Below are positions 62,036 to 64,000 of a stretch of 64,000 nucleotides of DNA, piece by piece. Source of the DNA: Longispora albida DSM 44784 (GTDB taxonomy: Bacteria; Actinomycetota; Actinomycetes; Mycobacteriales; Micromonosporaceae). The translations under genes and the position numbers were made by a program. The DNA lies in assembly GCF_000379825.1 (NCBI RefSeq), contig NZ_KB903834.1:231976-295975 (forward strand), written 5' to 3'. The notes below the pieces were generated by a model. The model was not told the origin of the DNA. It saw only the letters and a list, made by a program, of their open reading frames with translations, and did not search any database. Positions within the stretch are counted from its first letter, which is position 1. Each line of letters begins with the position of its first letter.

Positions 62036-63382
62036 CTAGCGCTTGGTCCGGGGCCAGCTCGGCGCGTGCCGGCGCCACGGCGCGGCCAGTTCGAGCAGAC
62101 CGGCCACGGCCAGCAGCATCAGCTCCGAGCCGGGCGGGCCGATGATCTGCACTGCGGCAGGCAGGCCGTCACCGCGCATCCCGGCCGGCACGACGATCGC
62201 TGGCAGCCCGGCGATGTTCCACGGAGCCGAGTACGGAGCGTAGCGGGTGTTGGCTGTCAGGTTGGTCCGCCACGGCCGCCGGGACCACTCGGCGGCTTCG
62301 AGGGGCGGGCCCGCCAGGGCCGGAGTGACCAGCAGGTCGTAGTCGGACATCCACTTCAGCGCTTGCCCGCGCCACCGGGTCCGCTGGCCGGACGTCACCT
62401 CGGCGGTACGGATGGCCTGCTCGCCGAGCGCGACGTGCCTGCGGGTCCGGCGCTGGAGCTCGGCGTAGTCGAGGTCGCGGGAGTCCAGATAGGACGATGC
62501 CGTCCACGTCGCGAGGATCACCGCGCCCAGCCGCTTCGGGTACGGCACCTCGGCCCGTACAGCCGAATGCCCGCCGGCCACGAGAGCCCGGACGGCACGG
62601 CTCACGGCCGCCCGGTTGTCGGCGTCCGGCACGACACCCGGAATGGGGCTGTGCAGCGACACCGCGAACCGCAGCCTGCCCGGCTCGGTGAGCTTGTGCG
62701 AGCGGCGGCCAGCCAGTACGGCGAACCCGACGGCGGCGTCGGCGACAGTGCTGGCCAGCACGCCGTTCTCCGCGATGCCGTACCAGTCGTTCGCACCGAT
62801 CCCGGCCGGCACGACGCCACGGCCTGGCTTGAGCCCGACCAGGCCGGTGCAGGCTGCCGGGATGCGGATCGAGCCGAGCCCGTCGTTGCCGTGCGCGATC
62901 GGTACGAGCCCGGCGGAGACAGCAGCCGCCGAACCGCCGGAGGACCCACCGGGCGACCGGTCGAGCCGCCACGGGTTCCTGGTGACGATCTCCTTGTCGT
63001 CGCAGGTACCCCACAGGCCCAGCTCGGGCATCCGGGACGTGCCGACCACGATCGCACCGGCACCACGCAGCCGCCGGACCACCTCGTGGTCGGCGTCGGC
63101 CACGTGCGGCCAGTCCGCGCCGGAACGCTCCCCGGCGACGGCGACGTTCTCCTTCACCGCCACCGGCACGCCGGCCAGCGGCAGGTTGGTCAGCTCCGGC
63201 AGGTTGTCGACCGCTTCGGCCTCGGCCAGCGCCCGCGGGCCGCGCAGCGCACGGAACGCGCCGAGATGGCGGTCCGTGGCCCGGATGTAGTCCAGGTGGT
63301 CGGCCACCACCTCAGTCGCCGACACGTCTCCGCGCCGTACCGCACGGGCGATCTCGCGTGCGGTAGCCCCGACCCAGGCCAT
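62036..63382 (-). CDS. Amidase-signature family hydrolase
   Basis: The 448-residue protein contains the amidase signature with the Ser-cisSer-Lys triad: Lys in PVAVKENVAVAG, the glycine/serine segment SPGGSSGGSAAAVSAGL with the cis-Ser, and the nucleophile Ser in GNDGLGSIRIPAACTGL. It hydrolyses amides (indoleacetamide-, acylamide- or nylon-oligomer-like substrates). The GatA partner subunits are not nearby, so it is not the tRNA amidotransferase. The start is ATG 63382; CTCCAG-type purines upstream give only a weak ribosome site. Confidence 0.93.
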   Translation of the reverse strand: MAWVGATAREIARAVRRGDVSATEVVADHLDYIRATDRHLGAFRALRGPRALAEAEAVDNLPELTNLPLAGVPVAVKENVAVAGERSGADWPHVADADHEVVRRLRGAGAIVVGTSRMPELGLWGTCDDKEIVTRNPWRLDRSPGGSSGGSAAAVSAGLVPIAHGNDGLGSIRIPAACTGLVGLKPGRGVVPAGIGANDWYGIAENGVLASTVADAAVGFAVLAGRRSHKLTEPGRLRFAVSLHSPIPGVVPDADNRAAVSRAVRALVAGGHSAVRAEVPYPKRLGAVILATWTASSYLDSRDLDYAELQRRTRRHVALGEQAIRTAEVTSGQRTRWRGQALKWMSDYDLLVTPALAGPPLEAAEWSRRPWRTNLTANTRYAPYSAPWNIAGLPAIVVPAGMRGDGLPAAVQIIGPPGSELMLLAVAGLLELAAPWRRHAPSWPRTKR

Positions 63383-63430
63383 GACCGACCCCTCCAGATG
63401 TGTCGTGGTGGTACTCGATGAATTGCGTGG

Positions 63431-64000
63431 TTAGCCCAGCGCCTCGGCGAGGTCGGCCAGCAGGTCGTCCACGGTCTCGATCCCGACGGACAGCCGGACC
63501 AGGTCCGCCGGCACCTCCAGCGGCGACCCGGCGGCCGACGCGTGGGTCATCCGGCCGGGATGCTCGATCAACGACTCGACCCCGCCCAGGGACTCGCCCA
63601 GCGTGAACAGCTTGGCCCGGTTGCAGACCTCGACAGCCGCCTCCTCGCCGCCGTTCACCCGGAAGGAGATCATGCCGCCGAAGCGCAGCATCTGCTTCGC
63701 GGCGATCTCGTGGCCCTGGTGGTCGGGCAGGCCGGGGTAGAGCACCTGGGCGACCTTGGCGTGCCCGGTGAGGAACTCTGCGATCCGCTCGGCGTTGTCG
63801 GAGTGCCGCTCCATGCGTACACCCAGGGTCTTGATGCCTCGCAGGGTCAGCCAGGCGTCGAACGGCCCGGCGATGGCACCCATCGCGTTCTGGTGGTAGC
63901 GCAGCTCCTCGCCGAGACCGGCGTCAGCGGCGATCAGCGCGCCACCGACGACGTCGGAGTGCCCGCCGACGTACTTGGTGGTGGAGTGCACGACGACGTC
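63431..64000 (-). CDS. metB: Cystathionine gamma-synthase/lyase family PLP enzyme, C-terminal part (runs off the window)
   Basis: About 190 residues of the C-terminal half are present and the frame stays open through base 64000, so the gene begins outside the window. The PLP lysine segment VVVHSTTKYVGGHSDVVGGA is diagnostic of the Cys/Met metabolism family. Further matches are GAIAGPFDAWLTLRGIKTL, VLYPGLPDHQGHEIA, TLGESLGGVESLIEHPGRMT and VRLSVGIETVDDLLADL. Whether it is gamma-synthase (methionine synthesis) or gamma-lyase (cysteine synthesis) cannot be settled from this half. In M. tuberculosis metB (Rv1079) lies beside greA, as here at slightly greater distance. Confidence 0.9.
   Translation of the reverse strand, partial: DVVVHSTTKYVGGHSDVVGGALIAADAGLGEELRYHQNAMGAIAGPFDAWLTLRGIKTLGVRMERHSDNAERIAEFLTGHAKVAQVLYPGLPDHQGHEIAAKQMLRFGGMISFRVNGGEEAAVEVCNRAKLFTLGESLGGVESLIEHPGRMTHASAAGSPLEVPADLVRLSVGIETVDDLLADLAEALG

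Overview
The window is chromosomal DNA from a high-GC actinomycete. GTG and TTG starts are common, neighbouring genes often overlap by 1-8 bases, and several families are actinobacterial: mycothiol S-conjugate amidase (Mca), an actinobacterial succinate dehydrogenase, GTP-type PEP carboxykinase, class II fructose bisphosphatase, a PIN-PhoH protein, a short isoprenyl diphosphate synthase, and the DUF4245 and DUF4307 proteins. The set suggests a free-living aerobic, mycothiol-producing organism. The family cannot be fixed from the sequence; a Micromonospora-like actinomycete is only a guess. I saw no tRNA, rRNA, CRISPR array, integrase, prophage or intact insertion sequence.

Layout. 0-2 kb: end of tldD and all of tldE (peptide or propeptide processing). 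2-5.6 kb: sdhCAB. 5.7-9.3 kb: a lipoprotein, a MutT-type Nudix enzyme, a pterin dehydratase-like gene without a normal start codon, a 67-residue ORF, ychF and an Uma2 endonuclease remnant. 9.3-15 kb, minus strand: a heterodimeric ABC exporter, then the alkylation-repair pair ogt and ada-alkA. 15-22 kb: membrane proteins, an IS30-type HTH regulator facing an array of TTGCG boxes, rmuC, an ABC-F ATPase behind a leader-peptide attenuator, and a VOC protein. 22-26.8 kb: ispH, xseAB, DUF4245 and glpX. 26.8-34.8 kb, mostly minus strand: two secreted proteases, a wall hydrolase, phoH2, uppS and pckG. 35-37.5 kb: a CGNR regulator and an L,D-transpeptidase lipoprotein. 37.7-46 kb: a catalytically eroded asparagine synthetase fused to an F420-ligase-like domain, a YyaL-type thioredoxin protein, and an accessory pocket (Fic, YjbR, DUF3800, GNAT). 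46.2-53.4 kb: one ABC ATPase with two permeases of about 1,000 residues. 53.5-64 kb: an EAL phosphodiesterase, mca, greA, ilvA, a secreted FG-GAP protein, an amidase and the end of a cystathionine synthase/lyase.

The conserved core (metB-like, greA, DUF4307, mca, small membrane gene, yyaL-like, uppS, phoH2, glpX, DUF4245, xseAB, ispH, ychF) follows, as I recall it, the order of the Mycobacterium tuberculosis Rv1079-Rv1112 region. The other genes look like lineage-specific insertions between these anchors. Central carbon and redox genes (sdh, glpX, pckG) sit among envelope genes (uppS, L,D-transpeptidase, wall hydrolase) and export systems.

Strongest leads: the ABC-F attenuator (20860-20946), the pseudo-asparagine-synthetase/F420-ligase-like fusion (37684-39849), the Fic-gene palindrome that shares an 11-base core with the 17 kb operator array, the 95-nt nested hairpin at 37458, and a Rex-like site ahead of pckG.
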